From NCBI GenBank assembly GCA_964515195.1, contig CAZETK010000010.1, forward strand, positions 4,820 through 68,819: DNA of 64,000 nucleotides, in the 5' to 3' direction. The notes below the pieces were generated by a model that was given only the letters and a program-made list of their open reading frames with translations, made no database searches and was not told where the DNA came from. This DNA comes from Ga0074139 sp964515195 (GTDB lineage Bacteria > Bdellovibrionota > Bdellovibrionia > Bdellovibrionales > Bdellovibrionaceae). The translations under genes and the position numbers were made by a program. Below are positions 27,089 to 35,963 of this stretch, piece by piece (positions within the stretch are counted from its first letter, which is position 1; the number at the start of each line of letters is the position of its first letter).

Positions 27089-29023
27089 GTGGCTGATGTC
27101 GGTAGTAAAATCCTTATAATTGAAGATGATAGCGCGCTGGGGCAGACGTTGCGAGAAGCGCTGACCCGTAAGGGGCATTTCGTCTTTCATGTCACCAAGC
27201 CGGATGAAGGCATCCAGATGGTGCAGAGGCAGAATTTTGATTTTATCCTCGTCGATTGCTTATTGCCACAAATGACTGGAATTGATCTTGTTAAGAAAAT
27301 GCAAGACGAGTCCACCACGCCCCTAACAGCCAAAGTCATTCTGATGAGTGGTATTTACACGGACAAATCGTTTCAACAGGAATCGATTGAGGCCACCAAT
27401 GCGATCGGATTTTTGTCAAAGCCGTTTCAATTCGGTGAGCTTGATAAATTTATAAAAGTAAATGAGCCACCAAAAACCGAAGTGGTGGAAAGTCCCCGCA
27501 AGCATCTCTATGAAATTTTCGAAAAAGAAAAAGTTTCTCCCCGCGAAAAGCGCCGTCTAATTGAATCCTTGGAAGAGGTGGATGGGTATGATTTGCCATT
27601 CATTTACAGCCTGCTCGCCGAGACGAAAACTTCCGGCCACTTGAATATTTTTAATGAGTCAGGAAGCGTATCAGGTGTTACTTTTTGCCAAGGACAGATT
27701 GTCGGAGTCGATGTCGAGGACCAAGCGACATTTCTGGGACATATGCTGGTGCAAAGTGGGTATCTGGATCCGGGTGACCTCAAGGAAGCGTTAAGTGATA
27801 AAAGTCCACGCCGTATTGGGCAAAAATTGATTGATCTATCCAAGCTAAGTCCGCACGCGTTTGATCTCATCTTAAATGAGCAAATGAATGTGCGTTTAAC
27901 CCGGACTATTGTTGATGGAAAGGTCAAAGTGAATTTCGTAGCCACTGAGGTGGAAGAGCGAACTCCTTCAATTGATCTGGATCAGCTTCTGGAATATCTC
28001 CATGACTGGGTGGCCTCAAAAATCCCTTTGAGCTGGCTTGAATCTCTTTACCTCATGTGGTCAGGGCAAAAAATTCTCAAAAGCACTCAGTGGAAACCGG
28101 ATCACCCTGTCTTCAAAACGTCGTTCTTAAAACGACTGACGGGGCTTCCTCAAAAGGTTGATCAGGGTATGACGATCAATGATCTGGTGACAGTGGAAGG
28201 ATATGACGCCCTGTCGGTCTACAAAGCTTTACATCTATTGCTGCTTAAGGGCTTGATCATCTTCTCGTCTGAAAAAGTGACTTTGGATTCTGCAAGTCAG
28301 CGGCAACATATCAAGAAAATCCATTTACAAATTCATGGTAAGGAAGCCCGAGAGGTACTGGATTTATTTCATGATCTTTTAGTCTCTAAGCCGGAATCTG
28401 AGTGGCTTGATGAATTGATTAAGTTTATTGGACCCGCACCCCAAGATCCTGAAATACATAAACTATGGTCTGAAATAAAAGATAAGTTTGAAAAGGCGAT
28501 GCAAATCCAGTGGAGCAAAGAAGACATCGAGGCGACGGCCATTCGCCATGCTGAAAATTCCAATAGGCAAATACAGGCCATCAAATACCTGGATGAGGCC
28601 AAATCGCTTTTGCAGTTGAACCAAGGAGCTAAAGCCCAAGAGATTCTGGATAAGATTCAACAGCTCAACTTTAATATTTCAGGTTATCGAATTTGTCGTG
28701 CGTGGGCCCAGGTGTGTTTGCTGGATCCCAACAAAAAACAATTTCAACTTAAAGAGATCGAATTAGAAATCATGCAAGTTCCACCAGATGAGCGCTACGA
28801 TGCCCTTTATCCCTTTGTAATGGGTCTCTATCAAAAGGCCAAGGGTGATCTTCTTGCGGCACGTAAGTCTTTTGAAAAGGCTCAGGCGATAGATCCTTCA
28901 TTCATTGCGGCTCGCCGTGAATTAAGTATGGTTCAATCAGCAGCCAATCAGCCTAAGCAAGATATTTTCAATATGGATCTTAAGGATGTCGTAGCTGGAT
29001 TCTTTAAGAAAAAGTCAGGCTAG
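27089..29023 (+). CDS. Receiver-DUF4388 (PATAN-like) regulator with TPR tail
   Basis: 644 residues. Receiver domain 5-120 with Asp13/Asp14, phosphoacceptor Asp56 (LVDCLLP), Ser87 and Lys111 (LSKPF). A DUF4388/PATAN-like region follows from about 165 (TSGHLNIFNESGSVSGVTF, QATFLGHMLVQSGYL), as found in many delta-type and Bdellovibrio regulators. The C-terminus has helical repeats of TPR type. The GTG at 27089 was chosen; an out-of-frame ATG overlaps it. Third gene of the phosphatase-STAS cluster, 71 bp after STAS. Its stop overlaps the convergent gene by 4 bp. Confidence 0.88.
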   Translation: MADVGSKILIIEDDSALGQTLREALTRKGHFVFHVTKPDEGIQMVQRQNFDFILVDCLLPQMTGIDLVKKMQDESTTPLTAKVILMSGIYTDKSFQQESIEATNAIGFLSKPFQFGELDKFIKVNEPPKTEVVESPRKHLYEIFEKEKVSPREKRRLIESLEEVDGYDLPFIYSLLAETKTSGHLNIFNESGSVSGVTFCQGQIVGVDVEDQATFLGHMLVQSGYLDPGDLKEALSDKSPRRIGQKLIDLSKLSPHAFDLILNEQMNVRLTRTIVDGKVKVNFVATEVEERTPSIDLDQLLEYLHDWVASKIPLSWLESLYLMWSGQKILKSTQWKPDHPVFKTSFLKRLTGLPQKVDQGMTINDLVTVEGYDALSVYKALHLLLLKGLIIFSSEKVTLDSASQRQHIKKIHLQIHGKEAREVLDLFHDLLVSKPESEWLDELIKFIGPAPQDPEIHKLWSEIKDKFEKAMQIQWSKEDIEATAIRHAENSNRQIQAIKYLDEAKSLLQLNQGAKAQEILDKIQQLNFNISGYRICRAWAQVCLLDPNKKQFQLKEIELEIMQVPPDERYDALYPFVMGLYQKAKGDLLAARKSFEKAQAIDPSFIAARRELSMVQSAANQPKQDIFNMDLKDVVAGFFKKKSG

Positions 29024-30738
29024 AATAATTTTACCCAAGCAGCTTCCAAAACAGCCCCGGTTAAATTGCTATCTTTGCTAGCCTTCAAGGTCTGAGAATA
29101 AGCCCCCAGGGAATAACGAAGGGCCTGATTGTCTTTCAGGTCTTGATACAATTTCCAACGGGCCATAATGTTCTGCTTTAAATCCAAAGAGCTACCGGTG
29201 GTGGGCAGGGTGTAGCGCAATTCAAGTTCCTGCCATCGAAACCCCTTGGCCCATTTGGCAGCATGACCATGCCAGGCGACGATGGGGCTGAAGGATTGAA
29301 CTGTCTCGGAATCAAAAGAAAAATTCTGGATTCCTAAGCCTAGAATCCAGCTTGGATCCACCATCTGAAGCCCCGTTTTAAAACGGTAAAATAAGTCCAG
29401 CTCGGTGAGGATCGTCTTTTTATCACCTGTGATGTCCTGGTTATAAAGAAGACCTAAACCAATTCGCTGAGTTGTCCAGGTGTCCAGTAGGGGAAGCGAT
29501 TCAATCCAAGTTTGAGCTTCTGCTCCAAGATAAAATCTCATATCATCCGAATTTAGCCCTGCGAAAACTTCAATGCGAGATGGAGGATAAGTTGAAACTG
29601 GGTAAGCTGCTGTGAACACATCAGAGCCATCAACAACCTGAATATAAGATTTGCGATCGTGACCAGTTGAGATATTTCTAGAAACCCAAGTGAACTTGGA
29701 ACCTGAAACAAAGACCTCGGAATTTTCGCTTGAACTTTGGGGAGTGCCTCGTTCTCCAATGGTTCCCGTCAATGTCAGTTTAGAAGAGTAGGATTTTTTA
29801 GCCGAATTTCTATTAATATTGAGTCGATGGGCTTCTGTCGGCAAGGGACCTTGAACTACGAACTCTTGCCTTAGAGGAACTTCGCCTTCTCCCGCCACGT
29901 AAAAAAGGGGGCGCTCTTTCCGAAGAAGAATAGACCACTTATCGTCGGAAATCACTTTATAGCTTGTGGGGGCAATGGGGGGCTGACCCTCGACGGTTAC
30001 TTGAATGGTATGATCATCGACTTGAATCACATCCGGAAAGCTTAAGTTAATTCGTCGGGTGTCCATCTTGAAAACGGCACCAGAGGCTGCTGTCGCGCGA
30101 AAACTTAAGCTCTCTTTGGTATCATTCAGAAAGACGATCCCATGGGGCGTGACGGATCGGCCATTGATTTGAACCGAAGCTTTTCCATTCGAACGCCGGT
30201 AGCTGGCTCGAAGGGACTTATCAGTACCACGGATGGTAAGTTCTGGAGAGCAGACATCCATTCCCGTACTAATATCGTAGTACCCCACGCAAAATCGAAA
30301 GAACGAATATCCCATAAGTTTCTGCAGAAGAGACATTGAATTAGGAATTGATAAGCTTCCATTGGATTCTTGACTGATGTTCTGAGACCAAATCGCGACG
30401 CCAGAGGGATTCAGCATGACCACTCGTCCAGACTCGATCACATTTATGGGCCAACGCAAATTAAGCTGAACAGAATTGGGCGACGGTACGATCTCAAAGA
30501 AAAATTGGTTTGTATCGATAATCCGATTTCCCAGCAAAAGTTTCGAAGCGTCACGCAGTGAGTACTCGAACTTCTGCGGAAGAGCCTGAAGGTTATTGAG
30601 TTCAGCCGGAAATTCTAGATAGTCTAAATTAGAACCATAGGAAATCGTGCCAAGAAAAAGGCTAGAAATAAAGACCCCTTGCAGGCTAGTCTTCAGAAGG
30701 CGTCGCGCTCCTTGCGACAAAAGTGACATTCGGATCAA
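29020..30738 (-). CDS. Exported, probably outer-membrane, protein of unknown function
   Basis: 572 residues. A signal peptide (hydrophobic residues about 18-34, ending near SYGS) starts the protein. The first 300 residues look like beta-sandwich modules; the last 250 have amphipathic strands with many Trp/Tyr (GLGLLYNQDITGDKKT, YSLGAYSQTL), fitting a C-terminal barrel, and the chain ends in LF. No family recognised. Its start overlaps the preceding gene on the same strand by ATGA (30735-30738), so they are translationally coupled, and its end overlaps the regulator gene at 29020-29023. Confidence 0.78.
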   Translation of the reverse strand: MIRMSLLSQGARRLLKTSLQGVFISSLFLGTISYGSNLDYLEFPAELNNLQALPQKFEYSLRDASKLLLGNRIIDTNQFFFEIVPSPNSVQLNLRWPINVIESGRVVMLNPSGVAIWSQNISQESNGSLSIPNSMSLLQKLMGYSFFRFCVGYYDISTGMDVCSPELTIRGTDKSLRASYRRSNGKASVQINGRSVTPHGIVFLNDTKESLSFRATAASGAVFKMDTRRINLSFPDVIQVDDHTIQVTVEGQPPIAPTSYKVISDDKWSILLRKERPLFYVAGEGEVPLRQEFVVQGPLPTEAHRLNINRNSAKKSYSSKLTLTGTIGERGTPQSSSENSEVFVSGSKFTWVSRNISTGHDRKSYIQVVDGSDVFTAAYPVSTYPPSRIEVFAGLNSDDMRFYLGAEAQTWIESLPLLDTWTTQRIGLGLLYNQDITGDKKTILTELDLFYRFKTGLQMVDPSWILGLGIQNFSFDSETVQSFSPIVAWHGHAAKWAKGFRWQELELRYTLPTTGSSLDLKQNIMARWKLYQDLKDNQALRYSLGAYSQTLKASKDSNLTGAVLEAAWVKLF

Positions 30739-32057
30739 TTGCGACCCACTTCGCCAAGGGCGATAAAGTCATGCCCAATCCAGCGTACTGGTTTTTCAGG
30801 CGAATAAGAGTCATGGAACATTCCCCAACCGCAAGATCGGAATACAACCTCACTTAGGAGAGAAACCATCAGTTTCTTTTCATCCTTATGACAGTCGACA
30901 ATGTCGCTAGAGATCTTCAAAAGCTTTTCTAACTGTCCACGACGGGAATGAGAGGGCCACTCTTCAAATTTAATGGTAGAAAGCACCTCTGGATCAGAAT
31001 AAAACTCGTCGATCATTTTATAAACTTTTTCTAAGTCCTGGGGCTTTTGCAAGAGATCCGTTGTCTCATGAACGAGGCGGTGTGTTCTAGCCACGTCAGG
31101 GAATTTCTTTTGAAATGTTCTAATAAGAGCATAGAGAGGAACCTCCACGCCTTGGAAAATAGAACTGGAATTGGTTAAAATCTCGGGACAGTTGTAAACG
31201 CAAACCTTAACGTTTTTTGAGAACCAGTTTTTGGCCACATTTTCGAGTTTTAATTTTGCCCAGCCTTGAAGGTAGGGCGAATAGCTTTGCCAGCGAAGCC
31301 CAGGACCGATCCAGATTTCGGTGCCATGGTAACCATAGGCCACATAAGATACATGGCCGCCTGCTTTTTCGACCTTGTCGCGGAAGTGACGAGTTTCATC
31401 AATCAGAACATCAAGAGTGTTAGCGGTGACCTCATCAAAACTAAGCGCACAAAGTTCACCAAGGGTCGAATCCCAGAACTCGGTACTTTCCATATGCCGT
31501 TCGCCGGTCCCCTTGAACACACGGTTCATCAGAGGCATCACGATTTTAGCTCGCGGCACGCCTCCGGCCATTAAGTGGGCAAAAACAACTTTAGTCTTTT
31601 CAGTAGGAATGATCTTTTCAAGCTCTTTCACCCAGGCTTGCACACTTTGTCGGAATCGGGCGCGCCCCTTTTCAAGAGAGGTTTGCAGGGACCCCTTAGG
31701 CCAGGTGTGGTCCTTCCAATTTTTTAAGCTGAGATCTTTCAGTCGATCTACGGGAGACAAACCTTGGGCATCTTTTTCCATGTCAAAACCGGCCTCCAAA
31801 GGCACATTGATAAAACCATGGCAATCCGATGGCCTTTCTTCATCCCGCAGAGCTCTTAAAGTTTGATCAGCCTCACGGCGACCCACAGTGCTTTTGATAA
31901 TTTTATAATGGTGCTGTTGCGCCTCTTCAACCAAACCATTGGCATAACCCCGATTAAAAAGTTCTCCAAAAAGAACCAAATATCCTTGGTCGTCGACAGG
32001 GCGTTTGTGGTTCAGCTCACGTAATGGACTGCCGGATTCTAAAAATGCATTTGTCAT
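30735..32057 (-). CDS. Unknown cytosolic protein, possibly FabMG-like
   Basis: 440 residues from ATG 32057; the frame is open further up, but that stretch holds intergenic repeat DNA. No signal peptide or membrane segment. Conserved-looking blocks are LVLFGELFNRGYANGLV near the start, VVFAHLMAGGVPRAKIVMP and VSYVAYGYHGTEIWIGPG. The length and these blocks remind me of the proteins annotated as FabMG-type enoyl-ACP reductases, but I cannot confirm that and do not assign the reaction. Coupled by ATGA to the outer-membrane protein gene downstream. Confidence 0.7.
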   Translation of the reverse strand: MTNAFLESGSPLRELNHKRPVDDQGYLVLFGELFNRGYANGLVEEAQQHHYKIIKSTVGRREADQTLRALRDEERPSDCHGFINVPLEAGFDMEKDAQGLSPVDRLKDLSLKNWKDHTWPKGSLQTSLEKGRARFRQSVQAWVKELEKIIPTEKTKVVFAHLMAGGVPRAKIVMPLMNRVFKGTGERHMESTEFWDSTLGELCALSFDEVTANTLDVLIDETRHFRDKVEKAGGHVSYVAYGYHGTEIWIGPGLRWQSYSPYLQGWAKLKLENVAKNWFSKNVKVCVYNCPEILTNSSSIFQGVEVPLYALIRTFQKKFPDVARTHRLVHETTDLLQKPQDLEKVYKMIDEFYSDPEVLSTIKFEEWPSHSRRGQLEKLLKISSDIVDCHKDEKKLMVSLLSEVVFRSCGWGMFHDSYSPEKPVRWIGHDFIALGEVGRN

Positions 32058-32118
32058 AGTAATAAGGTCTAAAACAATGCCGTAACAGGTCAAGAGCGTC
32101 TGCATCATGCCCGCCGGG

Positions 32119-32154
32119 CACCTAGCCGGCCGCACCTAGCCGGTCGCACCTACG
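32119..32154. repeat. 14-bp tandem repeat, 2.5 copies
   Basis: Units CACCTAGCCGGCCG (32119-32132) and CACCTAGCCGGTCG (32133-32146), then partial CACCTACG. It lies in the leader of the gene starting at 32057. A related copy is at 46703-46737. Confidence 0.8.
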
Positions 32155-32218
32155 TTTAAACTTTTAGGCGGTAGATCGGCTGGCCCAGCGTGCAAAGCCG
32201 AAAGTCCGTTTGAGGGAC

Positions 32219-33448
32219 TTATCGCCCAGGGGTGAGGATACCTTCAGCCTCTAGAGCTTGGATGAGGCGTTCGGTCCCACCGACCTTGGCCCGAAGTTCC
32301 CGTTGTATATGAGCCCGAATTTGATCATGACTAAGGTCAAAGTGCCGTACAGCCGCGATGAATTCTTGAGAGTTTCCACACTCCATGACGAAACCTTGGG
32401 CTTTGAATTCTAAAGCTTCTCGGCTGTTGTGATGATGGGGGCCGACAAGAGTTGGCAGGCCTGCGGCCAAAGCCTCCATCACGGAGTGAACCTGTTTTTT
32501 AAATGAGCCTCCCACAAAAGCTAAGCGGCCCATGGGGTAAAGGGAAGCTAATAGCCCGACGCGATCCACGATTAGGACATCAGTTTCATTCCAACCAAAA
32601 TTTTGAATACGGCTGAAGCGGCGAAATGAAATTTGCTTTTGGCGCAATCCGTTTTCTAGCTCGCGAAGATGAGATTCATCCACCTCATGGGGCACCCAAA
32701 TCCATTTCCAGCCTTCTGCCTTGAGGGCGGCAGCCGCCCTAATCAGAACTCTTTCATCCTCAGGCCATGTGGAGCCTGCGACTATAAGTCGATCATAGGC
32801 AGTAAGATCCGGTGCCTCTGCGTGCGCCAGTCGAAAAAAGACCTGATCATAACGGGTATCGCCTAAAACTTCCCCTTGGGTTTTCGGGTAGATTTTCCTA
32901 CAGAAATCCTGATCCGCCTTGCTGACGAAGAATATCTTTTGAAGGCGTGGTAGGGCTGTTCGTAGAAGTTGGCGGGACAACCAATTTGTTTTTTTCATTC
33001 CCTTTGAAAAAGTGGCCGAGAATAAATAAATGGGGATGTCGGCTCGATGCAGTTCGCGAATAGTTTGAGGCCAGAGATCTGTTCGAGCGATCAGGCAAGT
33101 GCGAGGAGACCATTTTTTTAAAAACTTTTGAATTTCTCGGGACTCGTCCAATGGGCTGACACCAAAGGCCTCGACTTTAAGCTTTGAGAGAGCGATTCGG
33201 GATGAAAGCGAAGTATGGGTCACCAAAAGAGGTATTTGCGGGTAACGGTTTTTCAGTTCACGAATGACCGATTGGGCGTACTCGATTTCTCCGCTTGAAG
33301 CGTGAATCCATATCGGGCGATGTGCAACAAAACCTTGAACTTGCCCCTGATTTTTAAAGTAATAGCGGATCTTTCCGTGAGGAAAAAATCTCAAGACTGG
33401 AAGCAGAATTCGAAAAGTTTTCAGTAACAATCCGTAAAGATGAATCAT
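32219..33448 (-). CDS. waaA: 3-deoxy-D-manno-octulosonic acid (Kdo) transferase
   Basis: 409 residues from ATG 33448, which overlaps the upstream heptosyltransferase stop by 4 bp; the longer open frame above it is the other gene's DNA. Transfers Kdo to lipid A at the inner membrane. GT-B/GT30 marks: IWIHASSGEIEYAQSVI with the catalytic-region Glu near the start, CLIARTDLWPQ, GSTWPEDE, WVPHEVDE, FVGGSFKKQVHSVMEALAAGLP and VGPHHHNSREA at the end. The N-terminal hydrophobic anchor MIHLYGLLLKTFRILLPVL fits WaaA. Together with the heptosyltransferase it forms an LPS core operon. Confidence 0.93.
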   Translation of the reverse strand: MIHLYGLLLKTFRILLPVLRFFPHGKIRYYFKNQGQVQGFVAHRPIWIHASSGEIEYAQSVIRELKNRYPQIPLLVTHTSLSSRIALSKLKVEAFGVSPLDESREIQKFLKKWSPRTCLIARTDLWPQTIRELHRADIPIYLFSATFSKGMKKTNWLSRQLLRTALPRLQKIFFVSKADQDFCRKIYPKTQGEVLGDTRYDQVFFRLAHAEAPDLTAYDRLIVAGSTWPEDERVLIRAAAALKAEGWKWIWVPHEVDESHLRELENGLRQKQISFRRFSRIQNFGWNETDVLIVDRVGLLASLYPMGRLAFVGGSFKKQVHSVMEALAAGLPTLVGPHHHNSREALEFKAQGFVMECGNSQEFIAAVRHFDLSHDQIRAHIQRELRAKVGGTERLIQALEAEGILTPGR

Positions 33449-33981
33449 CGTGCATTCCGATTCAAGTGAGCCTTTAAAACATCCACTACTTCCTGAGGCT
33501 TGATGTCCCTCAAACAAGCTTGAAAATTGGGATTCACGCAAGGGCCTTGTCCGTGTTTGCTGCAAGGGCGGCAATAAAGATCGCGCTCTAAAATGATTGT
33601 CGATGGGCGAGATGGAAAACCGAAAGGGGCCGGCCCCATCAACGCAATGGCCGGATGTCCCTGTTGCTCGGCCGTATGAAGAACTCCTGTATCATTGGTC
33701 ACCAACAAAAGAGACTGTTTAACCACGGCCCCAGTTTGTCTAAGGCTGGTTTTTCCAGCCAGATTTATGACTCGCTCAGGGGCTACATTTCGAATGTCTT
33801 CCAGGAATTGATCCTCTGGGCCTCCCAATAAAACAAAATGCAAGTCTGGCAGACGACGAATCAACTCCATCCAGTAGTCGGGGGGCCACCGTTTCAATTC
33901 GTAAGCGGCCGATGGAGCCAAGCTGACATAGGGTCGTTTCGGGATCAAGTTCTGCACGGACTGTAATTCATCCGGTTGCAA
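33445..33981 (-). CDS. C-terminal half of frameshifted heptosyltransferase (GT9)
   Basis: The open frame carries the donor-binding half of an ADP-heptose:LPS heptosyltransferase: VSLAPSAAYELKRWP, FVLLGGPEDQFLE, VINLAGKTSLRQTGAVV, LLVTNDTGVLHTAEQQG and ALMGPAPFGFPSRP. No start codon with ribosome binding site precedes it. The upstream frame (33945-34493) holds the acceptor half. Restoring one G in the minus-strand run at 34019-34023 joins both halves without a stop, giving one GT9 protein of about 350 residues. Confidence 0.8.
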   Translation of the reverse strand: MQPDELQSVQNLIPKRPYVSLAPSAAYELKRWPPDYWMELIRRLPDLHFVLLGGPEDQFLEDIRNVAPERVINLAGKTSLRQTGAVVKQSLLLVTNDTGVLHTAEQQGHPAIALMGPAPFGFPSRPSTIILERDLYCRPCSKHGQGPCVNPNFQACLRDIKPQEVVDVLKAHLNRNAR

Positions 33982-34493
33982 AAAAAGCTGAGGTGTCGAG
34001 GGTAGACTTTCCGTGACACCCCCTTTTGAAGTGGCTCTAAAAGATCACGTTGGCCACTACGATGCATTCGATATTTTGTAATGTGAAACTTGAACAGTAG
34101 AAAGCGGTGCCATCGTTTTTGGGATTTTCGAATGAACTGAAAACGTGGTGCCCGCGCTTTCAAGTAAAGCGAAAGGGTCCATGAGCGGGTGCTATTGTGA
34201 GCGTCATAAACATGGGTGTAATTCTGGTTTGCGAGTTGTTGGCCTAATTTCAAAATTTCTTGAAGGCCAGACCTGCGAGATAAGGTCCAAACTTTCTGAA
34301 TATGAGGGTGGTCTTGAAGCAAGGGGGCGAGGTCTTCCCGAATCGCCCAATGGATTTCACAATTGGGGAACTTTTCGGCCAATTTGCTGGGAACACTTAA
34401 GCACTGTGTGACATCTCCGAAGCTTGAAAAACGCAGAATAAGGAATTTAAAACGTGTGGTTTCTTGATGGCCCGTGCTTGTATTAATTTCCAT
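33945..34493 (-). CDS. N-terminal half of frameshifted heptosyltransferase (GT9)
   Basis: The first 150 or so residues are the N-terminal Rossmann half of a heptosyltransferase: FLILRFSSFGDVTQCLSVP, EIHWAIREDLAPLLQDHP, YTHVYDAHNSTRSW. After LEPLQKG the reading leaves frame: the residues from VSRKVYPRH onward make no sense, while the next frame there reads GVTESLPSTPQ and runs into the C-terminal half. The lesion is a run of five C (plus strand 34019-34023); six would restore the frame. Either a genuine inactivating deletion, slipped-strand variation or a sequence error. Confidence 0.8.
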   Translation of the reverse strand: MEINTSTGHQETTRFKFLILRFSSFGDVTQCLSVPSKLAEKFPNCEIHWAIREDLAPLLQDHPHIQKVWTLSRRSGLQEILKLGQQLANQNYTHVYDAHNSTRSWTLSLYLKARAPRFQFIRKSQKRWHRFLLFKFHITKYRMHRSGQRDLLEPLQKGVSRKVYPRHLSFFCNRMNYSPCRT

Positions 34494-34546
34494 GGGTGGG
34501 GCCTATCGTGGCACATAAAGTCACGATTTGGCAAGTGTCGAAAATC

Positions 34547-34575
34547 TTGACAGTCAGCTCGCCGTGGGTTGGATA
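34547..34575 (+). promoter_or_regulatory. Possible promoter of cassette B
   Basis: TTGACA at 34547-34552, 17-bp spacer, TGGATA at 34570-34575 (weak -10), 35 bp before the cassette B barrel start. Confidence 0.3.
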
Positions 34576-34610
34576 GCCCTCGGCACGGGAATTGGAACAG
34601 AGTAGGGTGA

Positions 34611-35963
34611 ATGGGACGTAAATGGTGTTTTTTATTTATATTTCTGAGCCCAATTTGGTTGCTGCCGATCCCGGTTAAGGCTCAGCTGAATTCGCAGTTG
34701 CTTGTTCAAAACGAGTCTTTTTTATCTCCTCAATTTGAAGCCACAGATCAAAACCAATATCAATTTCTAGGAATCAAAATTCTAAATGGACTGGATGATG
34801 ATATTCTTTACTTTGATTCTGAGGCTGTTATGGCCATGGGAGCACCAACTCTGAGCTACATCAAGGTCAAAGAGGCCGCTATTCAGTTTAAGAGTTCGGA
34901 TACCGAGGTGTTGATTTTAGGAAGAAAGAAAAAAACATTTTCATCTTTGGATGAGCGTTGGGTTCTGGGAGTTGTAGAACCCACCTTTAAGTGGAACCCC
35001 CTGAATCGGGATAATCTGGGATTAACAGGAGCTTTTTGGTCCGTAGAGAAAAATTCGCTCCAGTTTACGGCTTTTTGGTCTCCTTTATACATTCCCGATC
35101 AAGGACCCAGTTTTGATGTCGGCAGTGACGGTCAATTCAAGCGCGTTAACCCTTGGTTTCAGATGCCGCCCAAGAGTTTTCGACCTTTTCCAGAATCCAC
35201 AGCGGATTCGAAAATCAACTATTCAGTCCACCGTCCTCCCGAGTCTGAGCTAATTTTTCAGTCTAGTTTTGGTGGCTCATTGGAGGGTATGATTGACGAC
35301 AAGATTCTGTGGCGAGCCTCTCACTTTTATAAACCCATGAATCAGTTAGCCTTGGGTTACAACGGCGTTTATGTCCTTTCGGAAAGGGAAGGAGATGTGA
35401 CGGTCATTCCAGAGGTCGGCTATCATAACGTAACAACGGCTGATCTTGTGATCCGCAGTGGAATTTTCGAATATGGTCTGATGGCCATGCAAGACAAACC
35501 CAGCGACGTAAAATTCGAATCGGATTGGACAGCGCCCCAGTTCGAACAGGCTTTTTTGTATGGTGGTTATGCTCAGATGAATTGGCGGCGACAAAGTGTT
35601 AGTGTCGAAGTGATGAATATTGAAGGCGGAAGAGTTCGCGAAGAAGGCGACTTGGCCAGCTCAGATCGAGCTCCGATCTCCTCTCGTTACCCCTTTTACC
35701 AAGCTTATAGGGTCCGACACAGTTTCAGAATTCCTTTCGGACTAAGAGAGCGTCTGTCAGCCGAAACTTCCTGGACCCACAGCGATCAAAACCAATTTGA
35801 TTTGATTCAGGTTAAAGGGCGCTTCGAATTCGCCAAACGTTGGCAGGCTTATACGGATATGCAGTTTGTTCGGGCGCACCCTTCAGACGCTAAGAATCAG
35901 AATGAAATTTCTTCCTATGAAAATAACGACCGCCTGATGGTAGGGATGGCTTATGAATTATAA
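34611..35963 (+). CDS. Outer-membrane beta-barrel protein, cassette B
   Basis: 450 residues, paralogue of the protein at 13853. Signal peptide 1-24 (FLFIFLSPIWLLPIPVKAQ). Shared blocks: GLTGAFW against GLTGFFF, FTAFWSPLYIPDQGPSF against FLAFASPVFIPTMGPDI, and the closing SSYENNDRLMVGMAYEL against NDYRANDRAYAGASYVF. Strand-rich with many aromatic residues, as in a porin-like barrel of 16-18 strands by length; the strand number is a guess. It ends in Leu instead of Phe. Its last 11 bases overlap the lipoprotein start, as in cassette A. Confidence 0.82.
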   Translation: MGRKWCFLFIFLSPIWLLPIPVKAQLNSQLLVQNESFLSPQFEATDQNQYQFLGIKILNGLDDDILYFDSEAVMAMGAPTLSYIKVKEAAIQFKSSDTEVLILGRKKKTFSSLDERWVLGVVEPTFKWNPLNRDNLGLTGAFWSVEKNSLQFTAFWSPLYIPDQGPSFDVGSDGQFKRVNPWFQMPPKSFRPFPESTADSKINYSVHRPPESELIFQSSFGGSLEGMIDDKILWRASHFYKPMNQLALGYNGVYVLSEREGDVTVIPEVGYHNVTTADLVIRSGIFEYGLMAMQDKPSDVKFESDWTAPQFEQAFLYGGYAQMNWRRQSVSVEVMNIEGGRVREEGDLASSDRAPISSRYPFYQAYRVRHSFRIPFGLRERLSAETSWTHSDQNQFDLIQVKGRFEFAKRWQAYTDMQFVRAHPSDAKNQNEISSYENNDRLMVGMAYEL

